Below, piece after piece: positions 37,161 to 48,170 of a DNA stretch of 64,000 nt. The translations under genes were made by a program, and so were the position numbers. Source of the DNA: Verrucomicrobiia bacterium. GTDB taxonomy: Bacteria; Verrucomicrobiota; Verrucomicrobiia; Limisphaerales; DASXHY01. The notes under the pieces were generated by a model. The model had not been told where the DNA came from, searched no databases, and saw only the letters and a program-made list of their open reading frames with translations. Within the stretch, counting starts at the first letter, position 1. Each line of letters opens with the position of its first letter. The DNA is taken from contig DASPIL010000023.1 in assembly GCA_035629175.1 (NCBI GenBank), positions 85,801-149,800 of the forward strand. Direction: 5' to 3'.

Positions 37161-40100
37161 TCAAAGCACGAGCAACAGCTTGCGGATTTCCTTCAACCGC
37201 GCCCGCGCTTCCTTCTTCGTCAGGCGCGGGAACTTTCCTCCAACCATGATGTAATCGCCTCGGCGGCTGAGCATCACCTTGTCTTCCTTGACCTCGAGGG
37301 TTGTAATTGCGCGTTCCGACGCGAGGCGCTTCAGCTCGGCAACCTGCAGTAACAACTCCACTGCCGGCGGAACGGGGCCGAAGCGGTCCCGAAGTTCCCG
37401 CGCAAGGGCTTCAAGCGATTCCTTGTCGGTTGCCTGCGCGAGCTTGCGATAGATATCAATGCGATGCTGCGGCTCCGGCACGTAGCTGTGCGGCAGAGCG
37501 GCCCGGGCGCTGGAGTTGGCCAGATCCGTCGGCTCGCCAACCGCCTCTCCCGTCGTATCCAGGAAATCGAGGCGAACGCTCACCGCTACACGAGGCTTGA
37601 TCTTCTCGCCTTTCAACGCAGAAACGCTCTGCTTGAGGAGCTGGCAGTAAAGGTCGAATCCCACGGCTGTGATGTGTCCGCTTTGCTCCGACCCCAGCAG
37701 GTTCCCGGCGCCGCGTATTTCCAGGTCGCGCATCGCTATTTTGAATCCGCTTCCCAGAGTCGCGTATTGCTTGATCGCACTGATGCGTTTTCGCACATCG
37801 GTCAGCAACCCCGCGTGTCGTGGCAGCAGGAGATAGGCGTAAGCCTGGTGCTTGTAGCGCCCCACACGTCCGCGCAATTGATACAGTTCGCTTAAACCAA
37901 AGCGATCCGCGCGATCGATGATGATCGTGTTGGCGTTCGGGATGTCCAGGCCGCTTTCAATGATCGTGGTCGACAGCAGCACATCCGCCTCACCATTGAC
38001 GAACTGTGTCATCACTCGCTCCAGGTCGTCGGCGTCCATCTGTCCGTGCCCGACCACCATCCGCGCCTGAGGCACCAGCGTGCGGAGCTTCTGCTCCATC
38101 GTGTGAATGGTCGTCACGCGATTATGAAGAAAGAAAACCTGGCCGCCACGGTTCAGCTCGCGTTGAATCGCATCGCGAATGAGACGCTCGTCATATTGCG
38201 TGACGATGGTCTCAACAGGCAGGCGGTCGTGGGGCGGTGTCTGGATGGCGCTCATGTCCCGCGCACCCGTCAGGGCGAGGTAAAGCGTGCGCGGGATGGG
38301 CGTCGCGCTCAGCGTGAGCACATCCACGAGCTTGCGCAGGGTCTTGAACTTCTCCTTGTGCAACACTCCAAAGCGCTGCTCCTCATCGATCACGACGAGC
38401 CCAAGGTCCTTGAAGACGACGTCCTTTTGAATCAATCGATGCGTGCCCACCACGATATCCACCGCGCCGACTGCCAGATCTTCAATCGCCCTTTGTTGTT
38501 CTCGCCGCGTGCGGAAACGTGAAAGCAGTTCGACGCGAACGGGGTAATCGGCCATGCGCTCGCGAAACGTGTTGAAATGCTGCTGGGCGAGAACGGTCGT
38601 TGGAACGAGAACCGCGACCTGCTTGCCGTCCATCACCGCCTTGAACGCCGCACGAATCGCCACTTCGGTCTTGCCGAATCCGACGTCGCCGCAGATGAGA
38701 CGGTCCATCGGCTTCGGCCGTTCCATGTCGGCCTTGGTTTCGGTTATGGCCTGGAGTTGGTCGGCTGTCTCCTCGTAGATGAAAGAGCCTTCGAATTCCC
38801 GCTGCCACGGTGTGTCCGCCTTGAACGGGTGCCCTGCCTGTGAATCGCGCGCGGCCTGGATCGAGAGGAGATCAGCCGCGACGTCACGCACCGCACGCTC
38901 CGCATGTTCCTTCGCTTTGTTCCAGCGCGTCCCACCCAGGGTGTTGAGCGGCGGACGAACTTTTCCAGCACCCACATACTTGCTCACCAGATGCGCTTCC
39001 GTCACAGGCACGTAAAGCTTTGGCGCAGGCTGGGCGGGATCGCTGGCGGCGTATTCCAGCATCAGGCATTCGATGTTTCCTGCCGGATTCGCCTTGTCAG
39101 TCGGTTTCGTTCCGGCGCCCGCAGGCAGAAGTTTCAGGCCGAGGAATCGGCCGACTCCGTGTTGCACATGAACAACGAGGTCGCCTTCCTCGAACTCAGT
39201 GAAATCAATGTCCAGGGCTGAACGCGCGGCCACCGCGTGCGAAGACTTGAGCCGTCGCGGACGCTGCACCTTGTAACGTCCAAAGATCTCCGCATCCGTC
39301 ACCACCACCAGCTTCGCGTCGTCCGCGATGAATCCTCGGGCAAGCGATCCGAGGTGCAGGATCAAGCCCGGTTCGGCCAGCGCCGCTGCGGATGTTTCAC
39401 TGTTCGAAAGCGGGCGGTCGTTCCAGATTTCCACGAAGCGCTGCTTCTCTCCGTCATTGTTGCAAAAGACATGAACAGCGTAGCCCTGGCGCAACCAACG
39501 ATGCAGTTGCTGGAAAAATCCCCGCCGCTGGGCCTCGGCGACCTGCGGTTCGGGCGCGCGATCCGGCAACGGACGAAATGCATCGAGACTCGGCAGGTTC
39601 AGCTCAGTGTCTTCGGGCTCAGTCGCTGGCACGGAAACGCCGACTCCGTCTGCTCCGCCTTCGCGAACTGCGATTTCACTCATTCCGGCCTGGCGCATTT
39701 CCGACTGGAAGGCTTCCCATTCCAAATGCAGACGATCGCCAGGGACAACCTGCCGCGTGTAATCTTCAGCGCGTTCGCGTAGCAGTGCCGGCTCGCAAAA
39801 TAGAAAAATCGTTGAGCGAGGAAGATAGGTGAGCAGGCTCGCGGGTGGCGCGCCGTTGTCACCGATCTGACGCAGCAGGCCCAGCTCTCCGCCTGGCGCA
39901 AGCGTGATCGATTCAATCTCCTCCCGCGACATCTGGGTCTGCGGATCGAAATACCGCAACGATTCCAGTTCGTCGCCGAAAAATTCGAGCCGCACTGGCC
40001 ACGGGCTGGTGAGAGGAAAAACATCGAGAATGCCGCCCCGTAACGCGATTTCTCCTTTTTGCGTTACCTGCGCTTCGGGTTCGTACGCCTGGTCTTCAAG

Positions 40101-40640
40101 CCATTCGATCAAATCGAGCGGCTCGCATCGATCGCCCCGCCGCAAAGTTCGTGTGCGCGCATCCAGAGTCTCCTTCGCAAACGTCTTCTGCATTAACGCG
40201 ACAACGCTCGTAATGATTAGGGGCGGATGCGCGTTCGGCGGCTGGGGACGGGAAAGTCGAACCAGGGTTTCCAATCGATCGCTGATGACATCCGCCTGCG
40301 GAAGCTTGGCTTCGTGCGGCAGGATTTCCCATGAGGGATAAAAGAGCGGCCGTTGACGAAGATTGGTTGCATTCGCTGGTTCGGCTGCTCGCAACCACGT
40401 CTCCACATCCTGCTCCACGGATTCCTGCGTTTTCAGTGTGTCAGTGACAATGACAACGGGAAATCGTCGCAGGTGATTGTGAAGCGCAATGGCGAGGAAC
40501 GGCTGAGCGGGAGCGGCCACGCCGTGGAGACGCACGGCGCCCCCTTCCTCCACACGCCGCATCAAGGATTGCGCGGCGGGAGTTTTTACAAATTGAGCAA
40601 ATAAATTGCCTGCCGCGATGTCAGCGGTGGAATGCGTCAA
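37161..40640 (-). CDS. mfd: Transcription-repair coupling factor
   Basis: A 1159-residue Mfd. It removes stalled RNA polymerase and recruits UvrA. The N-terminal UvrB-homology region starts near 45, the RNA polymerase interaction domain contains [20 protein letters not shown] (about 505-525), and the RecG-like translocase has Walker [18 protein letters not shown], the DEEQ box [26 protein letters not shown], and [18 protein letters not shown]. The C-terminal TRCF domain follows. Length is normal. It is convergent with the small lipoprotein gene. Confidence 0.96.
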   Translation of the reverse strand: MTHSTADIAAGNLFAQFVKTPAAQSLMRRVEEGGAVRLHGVAAPAQPFLAIALHNHLRRFPVVIVTDTLKTQESVEQDVETWLRAAEPANATNLRQRPLFYPSWEILPHEAKLPQADVISDRLETLVRLSRPQPPNAHPPLIITSVVALMQKTFAKETLDARTRTLRRGDRCEPLDLIEWLEDQAYEPEAQVTQKGEIALRGGILDVFPLTSPWPVRLEFFGDELESLRYFDPQTQMSREEIESITLAPGGELGLLRQIGDNGAPPASLLTYLPRSTIFLFCEPALLRERAEDYTRQVVPGDRLHLEWEAFQSEMRQAGMSEIAVREGGADGVGVSVPATEPEDTELNLPSLDAFRPLPDRAPEPQVAEAQRRGFFQQLHRWLRQGYAVHVFCNNDGEKQRFVEIWNDRPLSNSETSAAALAEPGLILHLGSLARGFIADDAKLVVVTDAEIFGRYKVQRPRRLKSSHAVAARSALDIDFTEFEEGDLVVHVQHGVGRFLGLKLLPAGAGTKPTDKANPAGNIECLMLEYAASDPAQPAPKLYVPVTEAHLVSKYVGAGKVRPPLNTLGGTRWNKAKEHAERAVRDVAADLLSIQAARDSQAGHPFKADTPWQREFEGSFIYEETADQLQAITETKADMERPKPMDRLICGDVGFGKTEVAIRAAFKAVMDGKQVAVLVPTTVLAQQHFNTFRERMADYPVRVELLSRFRTRREQQRAIEDLAVGAVDIVVGTHRLIQKDVVFKDLGLVVIDEEQRFGVLHKEKFKTLRKLVDVLTLSATPIPRTLYLALTGARDMSAIQTPPHDRLPVETIVTQYDERLIRDAIQRELNRGGQVFFLHNRVTTIHTMEQKLRTLVPQARMVVGHGQMDADDLERVMTQFVNGEADVLLSTTIIESGLDIPNANTIIIDRADRFGLSELYQLRGRVGRYKHQAYAYLLLPRHAGLLTDVRKRISAIKQYATLGSGFKIAMRDLEIRGAGNLLGSEQSGHITAVGFDLYCQLLKQSVSALKGEKIKPRVAVSVRLDFLDTTGEAVGEPTDLANSSARAALPHSYVPEPQHRIDIYRKLAQATDKESLEALARELRDRFGPVPPAVELLLQVAELKRLASERAITTLEVKEDKVMLSRRGDYIMVGGKFPRLTKKEARARLKEIRKLLLVL

Positions 40641-40807
40641 GCGCAGAAAACCTCGCAGGGGGCCGCTTGTGCGTCAAGGCGTGGAAATCGCGACCAACCC
40701 GGCGCAGCCTCCCGGCGTTGGAGCGCCGGCTTGCAGTTGGCTTACGACAATCGAACAACCGTCGCGCATACTAATGAGACGCTGCCGACTGGGACGTGGA
40801 CGATCCA

Positions 40808-40875
40808 GCAGGTTTGGAAACGGATTTGGAAACCTGCGCTACACGTGGCGCAGCTCTGGAAGTCTGCGCCACGTG
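40808..40875. repeat. Pair of intergenic hairpin repeats
   Basis: First hairpin: GCAGGTTT (40808-40815) with AAACCTGC (40830-40837). Second: a perfect 12-bp stem, CACGTGGCGCAG (40842-40853) with CTGCGCCACGTG (40864-40875). Both loops contain a TGGAA core. The surrounding 264 bases between mfd and the beta-barrel gene (40641-40904) hold no gene. A related element with the same AGGTTTGGAAACCT core lies at 62838-62936. Confidence 0.75.
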
Positions 40876-40904
40876 GCCGAAAGTAGATTTACGCGAAACG
40901 AACC

Positions 40905-41840
40905 TTACTTGCTCGTGAGCTGGAAAGGAATTTCCACAAAGCCGCCGAGCCAGAACTTTTTGTCCGTGTTCGAGCCATCGAACACGGTGCGGGTGTAGAA
41001 CCCGAGTTTCGTATCCCATCGCTTGGCGCGGTAACTAAAGCCCGCCTCGAACGAGTCCTGGTTTTCGCGAGGGGCGCGAGGGTAGTCGATTGCACGCGTC
41101 GCCGCATTGAAGCGAACGTCATCGCCATCGACGCTTCCAAGATGCCGATACCCCGCATTCAGTTCCCAGCGCTGGATTTCCTGGAAGAAACCAACCGACA
41201 CGATGTACTGGTCGTTTGCTGAGGTGTGATTCCAGCGGAACAATGCGTCGGCATAGGCGCCAAAGCCTTCCCAGCCAAAATGTTTGCGCGCGAGCAGCTC
41301 GGGTTCGATTGCGGTTGAACTTGAGCCCGGCGCGAAGGCGAAATGTTCGTCGAAGCTGCCTGGGAGGACGGCTCCCGCGCGGAAGGTCAGGGTTGGCAGA
41401 TACGGACACTCGCTGGCGTCGTTTTCGTTGAAGATCTGGTAACGCACACCGAACGAAATATCCATCAATCCGGACGTGGATTCAGATGAACCGCTTGGAT
41501 TGAAATACCGCCAGCCTGCAGTTGTGTAGCCCGCGCTCAGGTCCGCCGCCCAGCGATCGTTCAGGCCGTATTGGAAGGTCAGATATCCCTGATTGATATC
41601 GATTCCATAATGTTCGCCATTGTGCCGCCAATCTGTTTTGTGACGGTTGTTTCCCGCCCAGATGTAGTAGGACTCGGATTCCTGGTAGGTCAGCCGCGTC
41701 ACCAACTGCCCGGCAGCCGGGACATTGGCCCATTCGGCGAATGGCGCGTGGGGGACGTTTTCGCTTGCGGACAGCGGTTGAACGGATGCGGCGATGAGTG
41801 TCGCTGCAGTGGTTTGAAGAAACTTCTTTTTAGGGATCAT
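40905..41840 (-). CDS. Outer-membrane beta-barrel protein of unknown role
   Basis: A 311-residue exported protein. The signal peptide is MIPKKKFLQTTAATLIAASV, cleaved near ALSAS-type residues. The rest alternates aromatic and polar residues in amphipathic strands (GYLTFQYGLNDRWAADLSAG, GFGAYADALFRWNH), as in transporter-type barrels such as the MetA-pathway phenol degradation family. The longer frame starts 13 codons earlier, but the ATG at 41840 puts the basic N-terminus directly before the hydrophobic core. It stands alone, so no substrate can be suggested. Confidence 0.7.
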   Translation of the reverse strand: MIPKKKFLQTTAATLIAASVQPLSASENVPHAPFAEWANVPAAGQLVTRLTYQESESYYIWAGNNRHKTDWRHNGEHYGIDINQGYLTFQYGLNDRWAADLSAGYTTAGWRYFNPSGSSESTSGLMDISFGVRYQIFNENDASECPYLPTLTFRAGAVLPGSFDEHFAFAPGSSSTAIEPELLARKHFGWEGFGAYADALFRWNHTSANDQYIVSVGFFQEIQRWELNAGYRHLGSVDGDDVRFNAATRAIDYPRAPRENQDSFEAGFSYRAKRWDTKLGFYTRTVFDGSNTDKKFWLGGFVEIPFQLTSK

Positions 41841-41988
41841 GTTTGGGGGCCTTTTTGAACGGGCAGGGAATTTGCGCACGCGGAGGGAGACCGCGGGCTA
41901 TGGAACAGGATGATGAGCCGGTTTCATATAAGGGCGCATCCTAATGATGCTCCCGCCGCGGTTCAAACGGAAAGAAACAGGCGCGAAC

Positions 41989-43530
41989 CTATTCCCACTC
42001 GATGGTTCCAGGGGGTTTGCTCGTGATGTCGAAGACGCATCGATTGACGCCTTTCACCTCATTGATGATGCGGCTCGCGAGCTTTTCCAGCAGGTCGTAA
42101 GGCAGTTTCACCCAGTCGGCTGTCATGCCGTCCTGGGATTCCACTGCGCGAATGGCAATCGTGTATTCATACGTCCGCTCATCGCCCATCACTCCAACGC
42201 TCCGCACGGGCAGGAGGACCGCGAAGCTTTGCCAGATCTTGTAATACCAATCCGTTGCCTTCATTTCCTCAACCACGATGGTGTCCGCATTGCGCAGAAT
42301 TTCGAGCCGCTGAGGCGTGACTTCGCCGAGGATGCGAACGGCCAGGCCTGGACCGGGGAACGGCTGGCGGAGCACGATCTCGCGCGGCAGGCCAAGTTCC
42401 AGTCCGAGCTCGCGCACCTCATCCTTGAACAGGCACTTGAGCGGTTCGACAAGCTGGAACTTCATCCGCTTCGGCAGCCCTCCCACGTTGTGATGGCTCT
42501 TGATCATCGCGGCAGGATTCCCCGCGATCGGGACCGATTCGATGACGTCAGGATACAACGTTCCCTGCGCCAGAAACTTTGCTTTTCCCGCGCGTTTGGT
42601 TGCCGCATCGAAAACGTCGATGAACGTCTTGCCGATGATCTTGCGCTTGCGTTCGGGGTCCGTGATTCCCTTGAGGTTCTTGAGAAACAGTTTTGAGGCG
42701 TCCTCGTATTGAAGCTTGATCTTGAAGTGACGCACGAACACGTCCTGAACGACCTGTGCCTCGCGCCCGCGCAGCACGCCATTGTTGACGAAGATGCAGG
42801 TGAGCTGATCGCCGATCGCCTTGTGCAGCAGCGCAGCCGCCACACTGGAATCGACGCCGCCGCTCAGGCCAAGGATCACGCGTTCCTTGCCAACCTGCGC
42901 GCGGATTTCCTCGACGGCCTGGTCGATGTAGCTGCGCATCGTCCAGTTCTTGCCGCAGCCGCAGATGTTATGAACGAAATTGGCGAGGATGTCCCTGCCA
43001 TGCGGTGTGTGGGCGACCTCGGGATGAAACTGCAGGCCGAACATTTTGCGTTCGCGGTTTTCGATCGCGGCGTAGTCGGAGTTTTCCGTGACGGCAACAG
43101 AAACGAAACCTTTCGGAAGCTTTGTCAGTTTATCCGCATGCGAGTTCCAGACCTGGAGCGACTCGGGCAGGTTGGCGAACAAAGGGCAGAAGCTGTCCGT
43201 CACACGTAGGGTTCCGCGGCCGTATTCCCGTTTCGTGCTCTTCTCAACGCGGCCGCCCTGGAACTGCGCCAGCAGTTGGATCCCAAAGCAGATGCCGAGC
43301 ATCGGAATCCGCAGCTTGAAAATATTCCGGTCGGGCAGGGGCGCGTCCGTGGCGTAAACGCTCGACGGACCGCCTGACAGGATGATCCCGCTGGGGCGCA
43401 GCGCCTCGATCTCCTTTGCGGGCGTGTCGTAGCGCAGGATGACCGAATACACGTTGCACTCGCGAATGCGCCGGGCAATGACCTGGGTATACTGGGACCC
43501 GAAGTCCAGGATGACGATTTGCTCTGTCAT
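41989..43530 (-). CDS. guaA: GMP synthase (glutamine-hydrolysing)
   Basis: A 513-residue enzyme that converts XMP to GMP. The class I amidotransferase domain starts [20 protein letters not shown], with nucleophile Cys in [11 protein letters not shown] and [14 protein letters not shown]. The ATP pyrophosphatase domain has the PP-loop [16 protein letters not shown], and the C-terminal dimer domain ends KPPGTIEWE. Length is normal. Confidence 0.97.
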   Translation of the reverse strand: MTEQIVILDFGSQYTQVIARRIRECNVYSVILRYDTPAKEIEALRPSGIILSGGPSSVYATDAPLPDRNIFKLRIPMLGICFGIQLLAQFQGGRVEKSTKREYGRGTLRVTDSFCPLFANLPESLQVWNSHADKLTKLPKGFVSVAVTENSDYAAIENRERKMFGLQFHPEVAHTPHGRDILANFVHNICGCGKNWTMRSYIDQAVEEIRAQVGKERVILGLSGGVDSSVAAALLHKAIGDQLTCIFVNNGVLRGREAQVVQDVFVRHFKIKLQYEDASKLFLKNLKGITDPERKRKIIGKTFIDVFDAATKRAGKAKFLAQGTLYPDVIESVPIAGNPAAMIKSHHNVGGLPKRMKFQLVEPLKCLFKDEVRELGLELGLPREIVLRQPFPGPGLAVRILGEVTPQRLEILRNADTIVVEEMKATDWYYKIWQSFAVLLPVRSVGVMGDERTYEYTIAIRAVESQDGMTADWVKLPYDLLEKLASRIINEVKGVNRCVFDITSKPPGTIEWE

Positions 43531-43584
43531 GACTCAAATAAAAGCGAGCTTTTTGCCTGTGGGGCTGGTGTTTGGCGAGGAAAA

Positions 43585-44406
43585 TCAGAAGAACGGGTTG
43601 TTCTCCTTCTCTTCCGCCACGGTTGTCAGCGGCCCGTGGCCGGGGCAAAGCAGGGTGTCCAACGGCAGGCTCAGGATTTGTTCCCGCACTTTCGATTTCG
43701 CAAGATCCCCGTGTTCCGGCGCGCCTCCCATTGACCCTGCAAAGATCGCGTCGCCGACAATCGCGACATGCGGGGCATCCTCGGGCCAGTTGCCGACAAT
43801 GTAGGTCACTCCATCCTCGGCGTGGCCGGGCGTCTCGCGGTTGGTGATCCTGAGGCTGCCAAGGTGAATGCAGTCGTTTCGCCGATTCTTGTGCTGCGGC
43901 GGCGCGCTGCGCGCATCCGTATGCAGAATGCTTTTCGGAAACGCATCGCGGATCTCCTGCAGGCCAGCCATGTGATCATCATGTGTATGTGTGATGAAAA
44001 CATGCCGAAGGTTCAATTGCTCCGCGGCAATGATCTTGAGCATTTCGACCGCATTCCATCCCGTGTCGAAAACCGCAGCCTCGCGCGTGACTTCGTCCCA
44101 CACAAGGTAAGCGTGAACCGTGTTGCCGGATTCCGTCGTGCTCAGCTGCCGCAGCTCCCGCCACAGGCCGAGGTCTTTCGGGGCCGGCATCCAGCCTCGC
44201 GCAAGTTTCTCCAGCTTCACTGGATTCAATCGCAGCGCCTCGGCAAGCGGCGCATAGCGGACGGTTTGCGGAACCGTCCCGGAATCCTCGAGATTGGAGT
44301 AGTCCGTCTCGCTGAGACCTGCCGCGGTTGCAGCCGATCCCGGCGGCACGCCAATCATCGCCCGCGCTTTGCGCAGGACATCTCCCAAATGATCTTCAAG
44401 GTTCAT
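43585..44406 (-). CDS. HTH-like domain fused to a metallo-beta-lactamase hydrolase
   Basis: A 273-residue protein. Residues 1-70 look like an XRE/Cro helix-turn-helix domain: LGDVLRKARAMIG, then AATAAGLSETDYSNLEDSG and LAEALRLNPVKLEKLA. Residues from about 90 are a metallo-beta-lactamase fold with FITHTHDDHMAGLQEI (HxHxDH), a His in TPGHAEDGVTY, the bridging Asp in AIVGDAIFAGS, and a final His in LCPGHGPLTTV. The C-terminal half resembles glyoxalase II-like hydrolases. The start at 44406 is chosen because the HTH begins there; the open frame extends 12 codons upstream. Substrate and DNA binding are untested inferences. Confidence 0.75.
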   Translation of the reverse strand: MNLEDHLGDVLRKARAMIGVPPGSAATAAGLSETDYSNLEDSGTVPQTVRYAPLAEALRLNPVKLEKLARGWMPAPKDLGLWRELRQLSTTESGNTVHAYLVWDEVTREAAVFDTGWNAVEMLKIIAAEQLNLRHVFITHTHDDHMAGLQEIRDAFPKSILHTDARSAPPQHKNRRNDCIHLGSLRITNRETPGHAEDGVTYIVGNWPEDAPHVAIVGDAIFAGSMGGAPEHGDLAKSKVREQILSLPLDTLLCPGHGPLTTVAEEKENNPFF

Positions 44407-44498
44407 GGCGCAAGACGTTAGCCGCGCATCGGCGAAGTTCAAGCCGCCAATCTTTAGCCCGGATCGGAAGTGGTACAGAAGCTTCTATTGAGGACGTT

Positions 44499-45476
44499 AT
44501 GAACCCTGATCGGTTGAATCGCCCGCTGGACAGCCGGCAACTCAACGCGTTTGTGGCAGTCGCACGGACCCGCAGTTTCACACGCGCGGGCAAGGAGCTC
44601 TTCCTCTCTCAATCAGCGGTCAGCCACGCGTTGAAGGCGCTCGAGGACGAAATTGGCTGCCCGCTCTTTGATCGCGCGGGCAAGCAGATTCAGCTCAGCC
44701 CAGCGGGGGAGCATCTTCTTCATTTCGCGGAAAAAATTCTTTCCGACATGGCTTCGGCGCGCAACGCGTTGCATCGCCGTTCATCGTGGGGCAGGGCGCG
44801 GGTGCGCGTGGGGACCGCTGCGGCAGGTGCATCGTGGTTGTTGCCGCGGGTGATTCACGCGTTCCGGCGGGAGTTCCCCGACTGCTCCGTTTGCGTCAAG
44901 ACCGGTGACACGCGCGAATGCATTGAAGGACTGGTTGCAAACGACATCGACCTCGGGTTGGCGATCACTCCAGGCCACGCAGCAGCAGTGGATGTAAAGG
45001 CGTGTTTCACGGACGAGCTTCTCTGGGTTGTCCCGGAGAACCATTCGTGGGCCCGCGCAGGAACCGTGTTGCAAGCCGGGTTCGCATCGCAAACGTTCAT
45101 TTTCGAAAGCGCAACGGGCGGTTTGTTTCGGCTCGTTGAGAAATTTGCAGAACGCGAACAGCTCGTTGTGACGTGTCACCTGGAAGCCGGAACGCCGGAC
45201 GCGGTAAAAGAACTGGTCGCAGCCAGCGCAGGCGTGACAGCGCTGCCGGCCTGGGCGGTGGTGAAGGAAGTGAAGGACGGATCCCTGGCAACCGTCGCGA
45301 TGGGTAAACGCAAGCTCAAGCGAACATGGTCGCTGCTGCGGCCCCAAGACCGGAAGTCGGATCTCGCCACCGAGGTTTTTGCGCGCCTGATGATGGAAGC
45401 GCTCGCGTCGAACGAGCCGCCTGCAATCACTGCATCAGCTAACGCGAGTGCGCGATCTTCGCCTGTTGCTCTTTGA
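44499..45476 (+). CDS. LysR-type transcriptional regulator
   Basis: A 325-residue regulator. The N-terminal winged helix-turn-helix reads LNAFVAVARTRSFTRAGKEL and LSQSAVSHALKALEDEIG, followed by the linker helix and an effector-binding domain with DLGLAITPG. The ATG at 44499 is preceded by GAGG at a suitable distance; the open frame runs further upstream but overlaps the divergent hydrolase gene. LysR proteins often control a divergent neighbour, here the HTH-hydrolase gene across 92 bases; control of the downstream secreted-protein cluster is also possible. Confidence 0.9.
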   Translation: MNPDRLNRPLDSRQLNAFVAVARTRSFTRAGKELFLSQSAVSHALKALEDEIGCPLFDRAGKQIQLSPAGEHLLHFAEKILSDMASARNALHRRSSWGRARVRVGTAAAGASWLLPRVIHAFRREFPDCSVCVKTGDTRECIEGLVANDIDLGLAITPGHAAAVDVKACFTDELLWVVPENHSWARAGTVLQAGFASQTFIFESATGGLFRLVEKFAEREQLVVTCHLEAGTPDAVKELVAASAGVTALPAWAVVKEVKDGSLATVAMGKRKLKRTWSLLRPQDRKSDLATEVFARLMMEALASNEPPAITASANASARSSPVAL

Positions 45477-45742
45477 TCATTGTGCGTCATTCGCGTTCGC
45501 CCAACGGCCAACGCCTGCGTCCGTGCCTCAGGTGATTCCGTCAAAGTTTTCATGGGATGCATGAACGAAACGGCGGGTTCATCTGCAGTTGCGTGGTTCT
45601 TTCGGGCACACACGAGGAATTCGAATCATCGAAACGTCGTCTTTCACGATGCCGACCCAGACTCAGCATTTCGGTGGCATATGCGGTGCTCCCCAGCCGC
45701 GCGAATCCTTGGCGTATTATTGTGATCTCTCAAAACGTGCTT

Positions 45743-47020
45743 ATGCGGCTCCGGCGATTGGGACGAGCGTTGCTTGTCCTGGCCGGATTCACAGCACTCT
45801 GCAATGCCGGCCTGGCTGCGGCTCAAGACATCACTCTTTCAGGAGTGCTGGAAGGAAGTGTGATCACCCTCCAGCCGAATACAGCGGGCACCAATCTGGC
45901 GTTCACTGCGGCTGTTTCTCCACCCGCGGCGGATACCAACCTGGTCTTTTTGCTCGAACGCCAGGGCAGCGTGTTTGCCGTCCGCACCAGCCCGCCACCG
46001 CACAACGTGACGTTTTCAAACCTGCCAGCAGGAAAGTATTATCTCGCGGCGCAATTCGCGGGCAGTGCCGGCCTGGCGGACGGAAGCCTGAGCTTTGACA
46101 TACGTTCCCCATCGCTGGCCCCGTTAAATGATCGATGGGCGCAGCCCGCCTTGATGTTGCTCAATTCAACCCGCGTGGGGGCGAATACCTTTGCCGCGTC
46201 GGAACCAGGCGAGCCGGTGCATGCAGGCGTCGGTTCGGGCAAATCAATCTGGTGGGCGTGGACTGCTGTTTCCAATGGTGTCTTCACCGCCACGACGCGG
46301 GGCAGCGCGTTCGACACGGTCCTCGGCCTCTACACGGGAAAGAACGTCGCGATGCTGGCCGAGGTGGCTGCGAATGATGATGCGGGTCCTTACGCATTCA
46401 GCCAGGTCAGCTTCAACGCGATTGCCGGAAAAGTTTACTACTTTGTCGTCGACAGCGCCCAGCCCGCCGCGTCGGGCAGTGTGCAGCTTCGACTAGCCGC
46501 CAGTTCGCCGCCGCAGATTTCCATCACCACTCCGAGCGATGGCGCGTTGTTTCTGGTCAATTCGCCCTCCGGCACCGTCAACACACCGGTTGCCGCAACA
46601 GTGCAGGACGCGGCAGTTGTTGCGCGGGTCGATTACTATTTGGACGGCGGGGGTGTTGCCGAATCAGGAACCCTGGCTGCGCCCTATCAGGTCTACCTGA
46701 CGAACCTGCCGCCTGCGCATTACGTGCTCACACTGGTCGCTTCCAATATGACCGGTCTCGTCAGTTCCTCGAGCATCGGATTTTCAATCATATCGCTCGC
46801 GCCTGAACTGATGATTGAAAAATACGTGGCATCGTTGGGATCCGTTGAGATGGGCATCACGGGTTTCAAAGGACGAAATTATATCATTCAAGCCTCGACC
46901 AATCTCGACGTGTGGTGCGGTGTGAGCACGCTCACGAATTTTGCGGGCGCGCAAAAGCTATCCGAAACGAACGTCGCGCGATTCAACCGTCGATTCTACC
47001 GGGCCGCGGGCTCGCCGTGA
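45743..47020 (+). CDS. Secreted protein with Ig-like domain, leads the exported-protein cluster
   Basis: A 425-residue protein. Signal peptide: basic RLRRLGRA then LLVLAGFTALCNAGLAAAQ. The middle (about 130-250) carries a repeat type common in verrucomicrobial exoproteins: GSGKSIWWAWTAVSNGVFTA, then TTRGSAFDTVLGLYTG. An Ig-like segment (PPQISITTPSDGALF onward) and a final NYIIQASTNLDVW beta-sandwich tail follow. The frame is open from 45557, but the ATG at 45743 sits directly before the signal. The stop is one base before the next ATG, so it is probably the first gene of the operon. Likely a cell-surface or extracellular protein of unknown ligand. Confidence 0.75.
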   Translation: MRLRRLGRALLVLAGFTALCNAGLAAAQDITLSGVLEGSVITLQPNTAGTNLAFTAAVSPPAADTNLVFLLERQGSVFAVRTSPPPHNVTFSNLPAGKYYLAAQFAGSAGLADGSLSFDIRSPSLAPLNDRWAQPALMLLNSTRVGANTFAASEPGEPVHAGVGSGKSIWWAWTAVSNGVFTATTRGSAFDTVLGLYTGKNVAMLAEVAANDDAGPYAFSQVSFNAIAGKVYYFVVDSAQPAASGSVQLRLAASSPPQISITTPSDGALFLVNSPSGTVNTPVAATVQDAAVVARVDYYLDGGGVAESGTLAAPYQVYLTNLPPAHYVLTLVASNMTGLVSSSSIGFSIISLAPELMIEKYVASLGSVEMGITGFKGRNYIIQASTNLDVWCGVSTLTNFAGAQKLSETNVARFNRRFYRAAGSP

Positions 47021-47021
47021 C

Positions 47022-48170
47022 ATGAAGCAGCCATTCGAAACCTCTGCCTTTCGCAAGCCGCTGCGCGCGTTGATATCGAACGCAACTTCGGCTGCGCTTT
47101 GGGTGTTTGTTCTAGCCGGGGCGATGCGTCCGCTCCATGCAGCCGATCATCAGGTGCAGATGCACGATTATTACTTTGATCCGCAATTCCTGGCGGTCAC
47201 GGTGGGCGACAGTGTCACCTGGAAAAATTTTGGAGGCGAACATACGGCGACTTCGGATGACGCAATCTTTGACTCGGACATCACCGCTTTTGAGGAGGAG
47301 TATACGTTCACGTTTTCGGACGAGGGGAGTTTTCCGTATCACTGTTCGCTGCATGGCGAAGGCGGCATCGGAATGTTTGGCATCATCCTCGTGACGGGTT
47401 CAGCCGACAACACGGCTCCCGAAACACCGATCAATCTTTCTCCTGCGGACGGCGCCACCAATCAGCCAGTGGCGCTGCAACTAAGGGCGACGCCATATGT
47501 TGATGCGGATGGGGTTGATTTTCATGCCACGAGCCAGTGGGTTCTCAGTTACGCGAGCAACAATGCAGTGGCTTTGGACAGCGGGCCGCTCACTGGCAGC
47601 CTGACCAACTATCATCCGCCCGGGCTCGCGGAGGGAACGGCTTACGATTGGCAGGTGCGTTACAAGGACGGGCGCGGGAAGTGGAGCGGTTATTCTGTGC
47701 CGACCCGCTTCAGAACGCTCGTATCGCACGGACTTCATGGCCAGGGATTGAAAGCGAGCTATCACAATGTTCCGGAATTTAATTCGCCGCTCGTTGTCAC
47801 GACCAACAGCGGAATTCAATTTTTGTGGGGAACCGCCCGGCCGCATCGGCGCATCACGGCGGACGCCTTCGCTGCACGATGGGAAGGCTCCGTCCTGCCG
47901 GAGTTTACGGAACCCTATCAGTTTCAGTTCCAGTTTCATGGACGCGCCCGCGTGTGGGTCAATCAAGAGCTGGTCATCGATGAATGGGAGGGGTGCTCAA
48001 TGAAGCAAACACGCCGGGGTTTTGTTCCCTTGATCGGCGGGCAGCTCGCCGCGCTGCGTGTCGACTACGTTGCTGACGCTGCGGGCGCCGAGGCGGTGCT
48101 GCGCTGGGAAAGTCCGCATCAGACGCGCGAAGTGATTCCCATGCTGAGGTTGTTTCCATTTTCCCCATGA
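47022..48170 (+). CDS. Secreted cupredoxin with C-terminal PA14-like domain
   Basis: A 382-residue protein with a signal peptide (1-40, ending LHAAD). Residues 42-130 form a plastocyanin-like domain: VQMHDYYFDPQFLAVTVGD, His74 in GGEHTATS, then Cys108, His111 and Met118 in YHCSLHGEGGIGMFG, which fits a type 1 copper site with a slightly long Cys-Met loop. A fibronectin-III-like part (about 135-235) and a PA14-like part (about 245-380, LKASYHNVPEFNSP, then WVNQELVIDEW) follow. Its stop overlaps the multicopper oxidase ATG (ATGA). An electron carrier or copper donor for that oxidase is the natural guess. Confidence 0.82.
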   Translation: MKQPFETSAFRKPLRALISNATSAALWVFVLAGAMRPLHAADHQVQMHDYYFDPQFLAVTVGDSVTWKNFGGEHTATSDDAIFDSDITAFEEEYTFTFSDEGSFPYHCSLHGEGGIGMFGIILVTGSADNTAPETPINLSPADGATNQPVALQLRATPYVDADGVDFHATSQWVLSYASNNAVALDSGPLTGSLTNYHPPGLAEGTAYDWQVRYKDGRGKWSGYSVPTRFRTLVSHGLHGQGLKASYHNVPEFNSPLVVTTNSGIQFLWGTARPHRRITADAFAARWEGSVLPEFTEPYQFQFQFHGRARVWVNQELVIDEWEGCSMKQTRRGFVPLIGGQLAALRVDYVADAAGAEAVLRWESPHQTREVIPMLRLFPFSP

